DNA of 17,897 nt, taken from Pseudomonadota bacterium (lineage in GTDB: Bacteria > Desulfobacterota > Desulfobulbia > Desulfobulbales > SURF-16). The notes below the pieces were generated by a model. The model saw only the letters and a list, made by a program, of their open reading frames with translations. It had not been told where the DNA came from and ran no database searches. Made by a program: the position numbers and the translations under genes. Position 1 is the stretch's first letter; the number at the start of each line of letters is the position of its first letter. Positions 5,481 to 12,977 of the stretch are shown here, piece after piece. The DNA is taken from contig JAUVQZ010000027.1 of the NCBI GenBank assembly GCA_030597865.1, forward strand, positions 1-17,897. Reading direction: 5' to 3'.

Positions 5481-7921
5481 GACGATGTCCCTGTTGTCAT
5501 TTTCCTGAGATTAAGGTTGTAAAATAATTTCCATAAGACGATGGAGCCGTTCTGGTTTCCGGCAATAAAGGTGGCAGGGCCAGGTCCTGGGATAAGGGTG
5601 CAGATACCGTCTCCCCGGCCATCAACAAGTAAGACATTGCTGGCCTCGGGGATGGACCATATCTTGACAATGTCAGATTCGCTGCCGGTTATCAGGCTAA
5701 AACCGTCATCGCCAAGAAGAACTGAGGTGGCCAGATCCTCGGTGTCCTCCATGGTGCGGATGCAGTTTAGATCGTTCATGTCCCATACCCTGATGAGTCG
5801 ATCTTCGCTGATAGTGGCCAGCTGTTGGCCATTGCCGGAGAGACTCAGTCTCTTAATGGGAAGAACATGGGCCTCAATCTGTCTTGTCAGCCTTTGCCCG
5901 GCAAAATCCCAGATCTGCAGGGTGCCGTCATCGCAGCCCACCACAAAGTCAAGGCCACCGGCAAGGAGGGCCATGTCATTAATGGCAGAATTGGTCTGGA
6001 AGGTGAATTTTTTGCTTTTAACCAGGTCAAAAAATATGATTTTGCCAGCGCTGCTTCCTGCTGCAAGCCAGCGATTATCCTGGCTGAACAGGAGGGTGGT
6101 GATCGCCTCCCTGCCGCAGTTGATGACGTTTTTTTTATCATCCACAAGGGATTTGAGTAGAACAAGGCCGCTTTCCTGACCAATGGCAAGGTAACTCCCT
6201 GATGGGCAAATCGATAACGAGGTTACCATGGCGTTGGTGAGCCGGAAGCTCCTGGCCGCAGAATCAACCGGTTTAGAGACAATGTCCTTGCTGGCCATGG
6301 ACCATGTACGATTGAAAATCAGGGTACGAAAATAGCCATCCCGGGTGGCGCAGACAAGTTTGCCAGTGGTCTGGTTGTAACAGAGGAAGGGGGTGGCCTC
6401 TGGCAGCAGGGCAAGGCGTTTGCGTTGCAGGGCGAGGACACCTTTTTTAACCCCTTTAGCGGCCAGGTTGTCATAGACCTTTTCCAGACCCTGGTCCAGG
6501 CCAAACCCTGTCCCCTGCCAGTGTTGGCAAAGGGTTTCAAAGCTGCGCGATAATTTACCTGCCCTGGTGAGGCTGTGGATATTTTCGCGGATGGAGCGCT
6601 GAAGCTGGTTTTTCTGAAAAAGCTCCATGGGGGTCTCTGGAGGACAGAGGATGAGTTCTGGCGGCACATGTCTTTCTGGCTGGGCAGCGCCTATGTTTGC
6701 TTCAACCTCAGCCAGCAGTTCATCAAGCTGGCCGTGGTCAGGGAGCGTTTTTTGGGTTGCCCTGAGGCGACGTTGCATCTGGGTCGCGGTGATGGTGGTG
6801 GCACGCCAGGAGAGGATGTGGATGTTGATCGCAGCCTCAGGGAGATGGTCATTGATTTCCAGGGACTGTAAAAGAAAATCCCGTGCTTCACTGAAATTGC
6901 CGAGTTCTGCCAGGGAAACGGCACGGTTGTTCAGATACTCTGCCTGCTGATCTACCTGACCCATCTGGGCATAGGGACAGGAAACCTTAAAGATATCTAA
7001 AAAAATCTTATGCAGGTCGTGGCGTAGTTCCTGGAAATTTTGGTATCTCCTGTCAGGATCGTGCTGGACGCATTTTTTAAGGAGATGCACCATGTCCTGG
7101 GAGAGGGGAGACTCCCTGTAACAGGAGACAGGGGTGGGGCAGACCTCTTCACTGTTATGCTGGTAGGGCCGTTTGCCACAAAACATCATCCACAGGCAGA
7201 GGCCAAAGGAAAAGATATCGGTGCGGAGATCGACCAGGTGGGTATTGAGCAACTGTTCTGGGGAGGCATAGTTGGGGGTGCCTAGAAAACCAACCGTGCA
7301 GTCCATCCCCTGCCCATCACCTATGGATACCATTGCCTGGCCGGGGGAGACATCTGTGTCAATCAGGCGAAGGATGCCGAAGTCCGTTATCTTTACAAGG
7401 CCATCCTTGGTGAGCAAAATGTTTTGGGGTTTAATGTCGCGATGGATAATCTTTTTTGAGTGGGTGTACTCCATGCCATTGCAAAATTGGATGGCTATGG
7501 AGAGGGCGTCACGCCTGTTGCGCAGACGCCCCTTGTTGATCCAGTCGGCCAGGGTGCCACCGTTAATATGCTCGATGAAAATCTGGGCGGCCTTATCCTG
7601 CCTTTTGACAAAATAGCAGGCGGCTATATTGGGGTGAAGGCCGAGATCGATCCAGGCATTTGCCTCAGTGAGAATACGCTGGATGCCTTCTTTGCAGGCC
7701 ATGACTTCCGGGTGGGGGACCTTGATGGCCATTTTAACGCCCCAGCGCAGGTCGTCCGCTATAAAGACCCTGCCCATGGCACCGGTGTGGATCTCTTCAA
7801 TCTTATAGCGCTCATTGATGATATCCCCCACCTGCCACGCAGAAGGGTCCTTCTCCGCTCTTGGTAAAGAAGGAGCCAGGAATTCCGTGGGGTTTTCATG
7901 GGTGTTGGTTGCACAATGCAT
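5477..7921 (-). CDS. Ser/Thr protein kinase with TPR-like and WD40 regions
   Basis: An 814-aa Hanks-type kinase. Kinase domain about 40-310: glycine loop TGAMGRV (46-52), ATP-binding K67 in AIKV, catalytic HRDIKPQN (D162), DFG (180-182), and GTPNYASPEQ in the activation segment. The first Gly of the loop is replaced by His45. Residues about 325-410 look TPR-like (NNRAVSLAELGNFSEARDFL). The C-terminal part (about 505-800) has at least six WD40-like blades, for example GTLQIWDFAG and RLIRVWDMND, consistent with one beta-propeller. No transmembrane helix is present, unlike PASTA-type kinases, so the propeller probably senses or docks a cytosolic partner. The ATG at 7921 lies 23 bases after the FHA gene and has only a weak ribosome binding site. 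The substrate is unknown; neighbouring FHA proteins are candidates. Confidence 0.96.
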   Translation of the reverse strand: MHCATNTHENPTEFLAPSLPRAEKDPSAWQVGDIINERYKIEEIHTGAMGRVFIADDLRWGVKMAIKVPHPEVMACKEGIQRILTEANAWIDLGLHPNIAACYFVKRQDKAAQIFIEHINGGTLADWINKGRLRNRRDALSIAIQFCNGMEYTHSKKIIHRDIKPQNILLTKDGLVKITDFGILRLIDTDVSPGQAMVSIGDGQGMDCTVGFLGTPNYASPEQLLNTHLVDLRTDIFSFGLCLWMMFCGKRPYQHNSEEVCPTPVSCYRESPLSQDMVHLLKKCVQHDPDRRYQNFQELRHDLHKIFLDIFKVSCPYAQMGQVDQQAEYLNNRAVSLAELGNFSEARDFLLQSLEINDHLPEAAINIHILSWRATTITATQMQRRLRATQKTLPDHGQLDELLAEVEANIGAAQPERHVPPELILCPPETPMELFQKNQLQRSIRENIHSLTRAGKLSRSFETLCQHWQGTGFGLDQGLEKVYDNLAAKGVKKGVLALQRKRLALLPEATPFLCYNQTTGKLVCATRDGYFRTLIFNRTWSMASKDIVSKPVDSAARSFRLTNAMVTSLSICPSGSYLAIGQESGLVLLKSLVDDKKNVINCGREAITTLLFSQDNRWLAAGSSAGKIIFFDLVKSKKFTFQTNSAINDMALLAGGLDFVVGCDDGTLQIWDFAGQRLTRQIEAHVLPIKRLSLSGNGQQLATISEDRLIRVWDMNDLNCIRTMEDTEDLATSVLLGDDGFSLITGSESDIVKIWSIPEASNVLLVDGRGDGICTLIPGPGPATFIAGNQNGSIVLWKLFYNLNLRKMTTGTSS

Positions 7922-7944
7922 GGTATGCGCTCGTAGGGGCGTTG

Positions 7945-8646
7945 TTATGTAAGCTGCTCAAACCTGATCTGGTGACTACGGATGGAGATGATATCACCGG
8001 GGTGTAATTTTTTCGTAGATCCCAGGGACGTACCGTTGAGTTTCGTTTTGATAAAGCCGCTCTGGGGAATGATGTAATAGCCATCCTCCCGCATGTTGAT
8101 AAAACATTGGTTGGCAGCGATAAAAAAGCCAGGGGTGATGATGTCGCTGTTGTGGGCCTTGCCGATTTTGACACTGGGCCGACCGGTAAGGGCCAGGTTG
8201 CTGGGGGTGGCGCTGCCGCCAAGAACCTTAAGGTGGAAGGTGTTTTTGCCAGTGGTTTTCGTGTCTTTTTTGGCCTTTGGTTTGCCAGGGGCAAAAATAG
8301 TTGCGTCATCAAGATCCATGGGCAGGGATGAGTTGGTTATTCGCTGCTTGCCGGCAAAATCCTCGCCGCGGACCAGGGAAAATTTGCCAAGCATCACCTC
8401 ATCCCCTTCAGAGAGCTGGATGAAGTCAATCTTGTTGCCATTGACCATGGATCCGTTCAGGCTGCAGAGGTCCTGTAGAAAGGGTTTGCCGTTTTGTATC
8501 TCCAAGGCGGCATGGTGTCTTGAGATGGCGGTGTTGTCGATTTTGACGTTGGCATCATCGCCGCGGCCAATAATAAACCGATCGCCCTCATGTATCTCAA
8601 ATGCCTTAATTACCTTATTCTGTAAGGTGATGGCCCATTTACTCAT
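7945..8646 (-). CDS. Protein with a canonical and a degenerate FHA domain
   Basis: 233 aa starting at ATG 8646, which has AGGA 8 bases upstream. A GTG start at 8679 would add 11 charged residues but lacks a ribosome binding site. FHA domain 1 (about 15-95) has the phosphothreonine-binding set: GRGDDANV (R28), ISRHHA (S42, R43, H45) and NGSMVNG. A linker with DDATIF (113-118) and a lysine-rich stretch follows. Region 2 (about 137-232) has an FHA-like pattern with the motif residues changed: IGKAHNSD in place of GR, and IAANQCF where SRxH is expected; LNGTSL remains. It probably folds as FHA but does not bind pThr in the usual way. Likely an adaptor that reads phosphorylation set by the adjacent kinase. 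No enzyme domain or membrane segment is visible. Confidence 0.9.
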   Translation of the reverse strand: MSKWAITLQNKVIKAFEIHEGDRFIIGRGDDANVKIDNTAISRHHAALEIQNGKPFLQDLCSLNGSMVNGNKIDFIQLSEGDEVMLGKFSLVRGEDFAGKQRITNSSLPMDLDDATIFAPGKPKAKKDTKTTGKNTFHLKVLGGSATPSNLALTGRPSVKIGKAHNSDIITPGFFIAANQCFINMREDGYYIIPQSGFIKTKLNGTSLGSTKKLHPGDIISIRSHQIRFEQLT

Positions 8647-8684
8647 AGCTTCTGTCCTGTTCTCTTTCTTTTTACCCACATGGT

Positions 8685-9617
8685 TTAAATCTTAATGGCG
8701 GTCGCGAGTTTTTTGAAGGTCGTGCTGTATCCTTGCACATTGTCATTTTTCCCTTTTAAAACAAAGGTTTGTGGTGTGAAAATGTCGTGATGTTGCTGGA
8801 GTTGTTCATAGGTCTTCTGGCCAAGAATAACCTCTTTTGCGTTGGCCTCTGTCTGGCTTTCAAGGCGAAATGCCACATTGACGGCGTCACCGACCATGGT
8901 GAAGTCGCGGGAACCATCGACGCCGAGATTTCCCAGCATAATTGTGCCGCTGTTGATTGCTGCGCCTGTGGTCAGGGGCCAGGGGAAATGGAGTTTTTTG
9001 CCCAGCTCTGTTGTTATCTTGTTAATGGTCATGGCAGCCGAAAGTACCTTGTCAAGATGATATGAATCCTCCTGCAGCCAAAATGCCAGCACAGCATCGC
9101 CGATAAATTTGTCCACCTGACCATGGTATTTGTGAATAATCTTGGTGGCTTGCTTGTTCCAGTCCAGGATGAGCTTTGAAATCTGCTCATTGCCCACGGT
9201 CTCAGAAAGTTCTGTGTACCTGTGGATGTCGCAGACAAGGATGGTTACCCGCTGCTTGTTGACAAAGGCGATGGTTTCATCGCCAAGATTTTGGAGGGAT
9301 GCTGATTTCAGTTTTGGTGCGGATTGCTGGGTGAAAATGAGTTCTGTCTTGCCCAGCGCTATGATGTCCCCGGTGTGGAGCGGGGTGGGGGTGACAATCC
9401 GGGTTCCGTTGACAAAGGTGCCGTTGGCGCTGCCAAGGTCAATTATATGGTATTGTTGGTTTGACTCCTGCTGGATCATGGCATGCTTTCTTGATATCCA
9501 TGACTCTTGCAGGACAAAATCGTTCTCCGGATGCCGACCGATACGGAATGTCCTTTGGTTCCGTAAATGCCAGGGCGGCAATGGAGGTTGGGTTTTGAAA
9601 ATGAGAATGGCAGACAT
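8685..9617 (-). CDS. FHA domain-class III nucleotidyl cyclase fusion
   Basis: 310 aa. N-terminal FHA domain (about 22-95) with IGRHPEND (R28), ISRKHA (S42, R43, H45) and SANGTFVNG (63-71), all canonical for pThr-peptide binding. Then comes DETIAF (113-118) and a class III cyclase domain (about 122-285). Its metal-binding aspartates are D130 (CDIHRYTE) and D174 (KFIGDAVLAF), the base-selecting residues are probably K170 and D238 (RDFTMVGD), and N247 and R251 fit the transition-state pair in DAVNVAFRLE. The Lys/Asp pair favours ATP, so adenylate cyclase is the better guess. First gene of the minus-strand operon, 38 bases from the FHA gene. No strong Shine-Dalgarno precedes ATG 9617. Phosphopeptide binding at the FHA domain may control cAMP synthesis; this is inference. 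Confidence 0.94.
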   Translation of the reverse strand: MSAILIFKTQPPLPPWHLRNQRTFRIGRHPENDFVLQESWISRKHAMIQQESNQQYHIIDLGSANGTFVNGTRIVTPTPLHTGDIIALGKTELIFTQQSAPKLKSASLQNLGDETIAFVNKQRVTILVCDIHRYTELSETVGNEQISKLILDWNKQATKIIHKYHGQVDKFIGDAVLAFWLQEDSYHLDKVLSAAMTINKITTELGKKLHFPWPLTTGAAINSGTIMLGNLGVDGSRDFTMVGDAVNVAFRLESQTEANAKEVILGQKTYEQLQQHHDIFTPQTFVLKGKNDNVQGYSTTFKKLATAIKI

Positions 9618-9923
9618 AAATTTAGGATGCTAATTTGTTTCAAATAGTTGTTATTGTAAACCATACAGAAAATAGCAGGGCATTTCCATACATAGTTGCT
9701 GGCTGCTGCTGAATTCCGTCCTTGATACAACGACAGGGTGGAACAATGGCTTCAGGGCAGAGTCGGGTTTCCAGGGAAAAGGACAGGATGACTGTTCAGC
9801 GCCGTGGTATGCAGGATACACAATTGTATTGTGGCAAATCTATCATTCTACTGGTAGAAAAGGGCAAAAAACGTATAGTATATTTAAGAATATTAACGAG
9901 CTGTTTTAGCGAAGACCTCTTTT
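9618..9923. other. Divergent promoter region between the cyclase operon and the HDOD gene
   Basis: 306 bases that must hold both promoters. Open frames here look accidental. For the + strand, TATAGT (9874-9879) and TATATT (9879-9884) are -10-like, without a good -35. A perfect dyad CACAA-N5-TTGTG lies at 9819-9833. For the - strand I see only a TACAAT-like -10 near 9653-9658. No terminator or RNA gene seen. Confidence 0.5.
9819..9833. promoter_or_regulatory. 15-bp dyad, candidate operator
   Basis: CACAA and TTGTG are perfect reverse complements around a 5-base centre, about 45 bp upstream of the -10-like sequence of the HDOD gene. It does not fit CRP (TGTGA-N6-TCACA), and its spacer is one base longer than an NrdR box. 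The regulator is unknown. Confidence 0.25.
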
Positions 9924-11462
9924 ATGCCTATGACAAACCAGGATCAGGAACCCTCCGGCAAACTTGCCTCTATCTTTGCCAAAATAAATTTAAGTGAGCT
10001 CCCAGCCATGTCAAGCAATGTGCAGGAGCTTATAAGCCTTTCCCACTCCACTCGGAGTGCTGCCTATGACCTTTCAAAGGTTATTTTGAAAGATTACTCT
10101 TTGACCAACAAGGTCCTTCAGGTTGTCAATTCCGCCTATTATTCCATAGGCCATTCCATCAGTTCCATTTCAAAGGCGGTTACCATTCTTGGCTTTGATG
10201 CGGTTCGTGATTTGGCAACCGCCATTGCCCTTTTTGAGGATTTTCTCAAATCAGGTGTGGAGAAAAAGGAGATTTCCAAGATCCTCACCCGTTCTTTTTT
10301 AAGTGGGCTTCAGGCCCGGGAGATGGTGGTTGCCAAGAATATCAATGTCCTGCCTGAAGAGGCCTTTATCTGCGCCCTGATGCACCATCTGGGTAAGATT
10401 ATCACCTGCATTTACATGCCGGATGTCTACAAGAATATTGAAAGTCAGGTTGCCGGAGGTGTGCCCGAAGAAACGGCAGCCCGCAGCCTGCTCGATGATT
10501 TGACCTATAGTGAGCTCGGCCGGGAGGTGGCCAAGTTCTGGAACATGTCTGAGAAGATTATTGGCTCCATGGCCGTTAAGACAGAAAAGCCTAAAAATAA
10601 ATATGACGACGTGGGGTATTTGCAAAATCTGGCCAGCTTCACCAACGAATTCACTGACAAGGTGTGCCTCGGTGGCGACATGGGCGCCATTTTTAAGAAG
10701 TTCGGCAAGATGTTCCAGGTGGATATTGATGAGGCCATCGTGCGCCTGGACCAGAGTGTAGACGCCTCAGAGGATGTCTCAGACTCCATACGCTATGGCC
10801 TGTCAAAATTAAATATCCGCAATAGTATCAAACAGGTCAGTGAATATGGCGGTAAGCCCGTTGCCAGGGGGAGGCGTCAGGCGGTTGATGACAAGAAGGT
10901 TCCTGGTAAGCAGGATGGGTGTGGTACTGAGCTTGAGCCCCTGCCGTCCTCGGAGAAATCTGTGAATGATTTTATCCGGGAGCTGACGGAGACCTTGATG
11001 GGCGAAGAGATTAAGCTTGATGAATTCTATGTCAACCTCCTGGAGGCCCTTTACCGGGGGGTGGGATTTGACCGGGTCATTATGGGTATTCTCAGTATTC
11101 AGGCCTCAAAAATTTCCGTGGTTGGCCGCTACGGCTTGGGGGATATTGAGGCCAGTGGTGTGCAAAACTTCGATCATCCCATGGCCAACAAGGAGCAGGC
11201 CATTCCCCGCTGTCTGATGGCCTGCAAGGACATGGCTATCCCAGCCAATGCCAAAGGCGCTTTTCCGAAAAATTTTCAGTATCTTGTGAAGGATCGAACG
11301 GTTTTTCTCTTTCCAGTCTGTGTTGATAAAAAACCCATTGCCCTTATCTACCTGGATCGTAAGCAGGGCCGCCCAAAGCTTGAGCAGGAACAGCTGAAAA
11401 CAATCCGTCTTTTTCGTGATTTTGCGGTGATGGCCATTCAGAAGATCAGGGCAAAGGGTTGA
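9924..11462 (+). CDS. HDOD-domain protein with C-terminal GAF-like domain
   Basis: 512 aa, soluble. Residues about 20-215 match the HDOD family: LSELPAMSSNVQEL at the start, KVLQVVNSAYYSIG (63-76), ISKAVTILGFDAVRDLA (83-98). The site equivalent to HD is LMHHLGKI, so metal-dependent phosphohydrolase activity is not expected. A charged linker (about 305-345) leads to a GAF-like domain (about 365-508) with VGFDRVIMGIL and FPVCVDKKPIALIYLD. HDOD proteins act as signalling or regulatory scaffolds, often tied to motility, stress or c-di-GMP; the role here is unknown. ATG 9924 has a poor ribosome binding site, and the in-frame ATG 9930 is an alternative. The stop overlaps the next gene by 4 bases (TTGA), so the peptidase downstream is probably translationally coupled. 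Confidence 0.92.
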   Translation: MPMTNQDQEPSGKLASIFAKINLSELPAMSSNVQELISLSHSTRSAAYDLSKVILKDYSLTNKVLQVVNSAYYSIGHSISSISKAVTILGFDAVRDLATAIALFEDFLKSGVEKKEISKILTRSFLSGLQAREMVVAKNINVLPEEAFICALMHHLGKIITCIYMPDVYKNIESQVAGGVPEETAARSLLDDLTYSELGREVAKFWNMSEKIIGSMAVKTEKPKNKYDDVGYLQNLASFTNEFTDKVCLGGDMGAIFKKFGKMFQVDIDEAIVRLDQSVDASEDVSDSIRYGLSKLNIRNSIKQVSEYGGKPVARGRRQAVDDKKVPGKQDGCGTELEPLPSSEKSVNDFIRELTETLMGEEIKLDEFYVNLLEALYRGVGFDRVIMGILSIQASKISVVGRYGLGDIEASGVQNFDHPMANKEQAIPRCLMACKDMAIPANAKGAFPKNFQYLVKDRTVFLFPVCVDKKPIALIYLDRKQGRPKLEQEQLKTIRLFRDFAVMAIQKIRAKG

Positions 11463-12823
11463 GGTTTAGAAAGAACTTCATGGCTCAGGCCTTTGCAAAT
11501 CGCCTCACCAGGCGCTGCCTTAATCGACGGGATTTTTTATGGCTCCTCTCCCTTTCTGCGGCCGGTTTGGCCCTTCCAGGCTGTTCGGTTGATCCTGTTA
11601 CCGGGAAAAAACAGCTTGTCCTGATGAGTGAGGCTGGGGAGATCTCCCTTGATAAGAAGCAATCTCCCCATCAGTTTTCCATGGATTACGGGCCCTGCCA
11701 GGACAAGGCCTTAAATGGCTATGTGAGTCAGGTGGGGATGTCTGTTGCCGCCCATTCGCACCGGCCTGGGATGCCCTACAGTTTTCGGGGCGTCAATGCT
11801 GCTTATGTCAATGCCTATGCCTTTCCCGGTGGCTCCATTGCCGTCACCAGGGGGATCCTGGTGGAGCTTGATAACGAGGCGGAACTGGCCGCATTGCTTG
11901 GCCATGAGATTGGTCATGTTAATGCCCGCCATACTGCTGAGCGTATGACCAAGGGGGCATTGGTTCAGTTGGCCCTGGTGGGAAGTAGCGGCTATGTACG
12001 CAGAAGCGAGTATACCAGCTATGCCCCTTATTTAGAAAAAATCGGGGGCTTGAGTGCCGCCGCCCTTTTGGCGAGTTATAGCCGCGATGATGAGAGGGAG
12101 GCGGATCGTCTTGGCATGCAATATATGGTGGGGGCGGGCTATAATCCCAGGGGGATGGAGGGGCTCATGGCTGTTCTTGTTAAGAAATCCCGACATAAAC
12201 CCAATGCCCTTGAGCTGATGTTTTCCACCCATCCCATGGGCCAGGATCGCTACGATGCGGCACGAAAACGGGCAGGTGCCCAGTATGGCAGCAAGACCGG
12301 GAAAACGTTGCTGCGCCAACGCTATATGGATAATACTGTTGCGTTGCGGAGGATAAAACCGGCCCTGCTTGATATGCAGGATGGCGCAAGTTCCATGGCA
12401 ATGAAGAGATTCAGTCAGGCTGAGACCGCTTTTGCCTCGGCCTTAAAGAAGGTTCCCAATGATTATGCGGCATTACTCATGATGGCCAAATGTAAGATGG
12501 CGTTAAAAGATGATTATGGGGCATCACGGTACGCAGAAAAGGCCAGAAAAATCTATCCAGGTGAGGCCCATGCCGTGCAGATAAGCGGTGTCAGCAAGCT
12601 TGCCCTGCATGATTTTGGCGGCGCCCATGCGGATTTTGCCAGATTTGACCTGGTGATGCCCGGTAATCAGCAGATTGTTTTTCTGAAAGGAATTGCCCTT
12701 GATGGCATGGGAGAAAGGGGGATGGCCGCCCGGCAGTACGCCAAATACTTGCAGAGGGTCACCCAGGGAGATGCTGCCAGTCATGCCCGCCAGCGTCTGA
12801 CAGACTGGGGGTATGTTAAATAA
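11459..12823 (+). CDS. BepA-like M48 metallopeptidase, Tat lipoprotein, with TPR tail
   Basis: 454 aa from TTG 11459, which has AGGG 7 bases upstream and a 4-base overlap with the preceding stop. ATG 11480 (447 aa) is the alternative but lacks a good site. The N-terminus has twin arginines (NRRDFLWLL, R23-R24), a hydrophobic core and lipobox LPGC with C42, so it is predicted to be exported folded by Tat and lipidated. Peptidase M48: zinc site HEIGH (149-153), third ligand E212 in EREAD, and NAYAFPGG upstream, as in BepA/YfgC-type proteins. The C-terminal ~120 residues are TPR-like (RFSQAETAFASALKK). By family, it likely degrades or assists outer-membrane proteins in the periplasm. Its pairing with an HDOD-GAF gene is unusual. 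Confidence 0.94.
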   Translation: MRFRKNFMAQAFANRLTRRCLNRRDFLWLLSLSAAGLALPGCSVDPVTGKKQLVLMSEAGEISLDKKQSPHQFSMDYGPCQDKALNGYVSQVGMSVAAHSHRPGMPYSFRGVNAAYVNAYAFPGGSIAVTRGILVELDNEAELAALLGHEIGHVNARHTAERMTKGALVQLALVGSSGYVRRSEYTSYAPYLEKIGGLSAAALLASYSRDDEREADRLGMQYMVGAGYNPRGMEGLMAVLVKKSRHKPNALELMFSTHPMGQDRYDAARKRAGAQYGSKTGKTLLRQRYMDNTVALRRIKPALLDMQDGASSMAMKRFSQAETAFASALKKVPNDYAALLMMAKCKMALKDDYGASRYAEKARKIYPGEAHAVQISGVSKLALHDFGGAHADFARFDLVMPGNQQIVFLKGIALDGMGERGMAARQYAKYLQRVTQGDAASHARQRLTDWGYVK

Positions 12824-12830
12824 GTTGGGG

Positions 12831-12938
12831 GCCCTTGGAAGGGCTAATCGTTCAGGGCACCCCTTTCAATATGATGTAATAGGTGATGCCGGACGCCCAG
12901 GGTGCCAGGGAAGAATAGTTTGGCAAACGTGGTGCCCT
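12831..12938 (+). promoter_or_regulatory. Leader with mutually exclusive hairpins before the hybrid kinase
   Basis: After a small hairpin GCCCTT-GG-AAGGGC (12831-12844), the segment AGGGCACCC (12854-12862) can pair either with GGGTGCC (12900-12906, 7 bp) or with GGTGCCCT (12931-12938, 8 bp). The first option also competes with TGCCA/TGGCA (12903-12925). Such competing partners resemble a riboswitch or attenuator, but no known class (such as the c-di-GMP GEMM core) was recognised and no T run follows. Confidence 0.35.
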
Positions 12939-12977
12939 CTTAATCAAGGCCTTTACGTCCTTTGCTATTGGTAATAA

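Noticed and set aside
8647..8679. GTG start at 8679 for the FHA adaptor
   Set aside because: No ribosome binding site and it would add a short charged tail before the usual FHA beginning; ATG 8646 has AGGA upstream.
4728..9617. Type VI secretion accessory cluster
   Set aside because: FHA, kinase and PP2C genes resemble the Fha/PpkA/PppA set, but no T6SS structural gene (sheath, VgrG, Hcp, ClpV, TssJ-M) occurs in the window, so I did not assign it.
9722..9997. 91-codon plus-strand frame in the divergent region
   Set aside because: It runs into the HDOD gene in another frame and has no recognisable features; the HDOD reading is clearly coding.
12824..12977. c-di-GMP (GEMM) riboswitch before the kinase/phosphodiesterase pair
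   Set aside because: The conserved GEMM-I segments are not present on either strand; only generic competing stems are seen.
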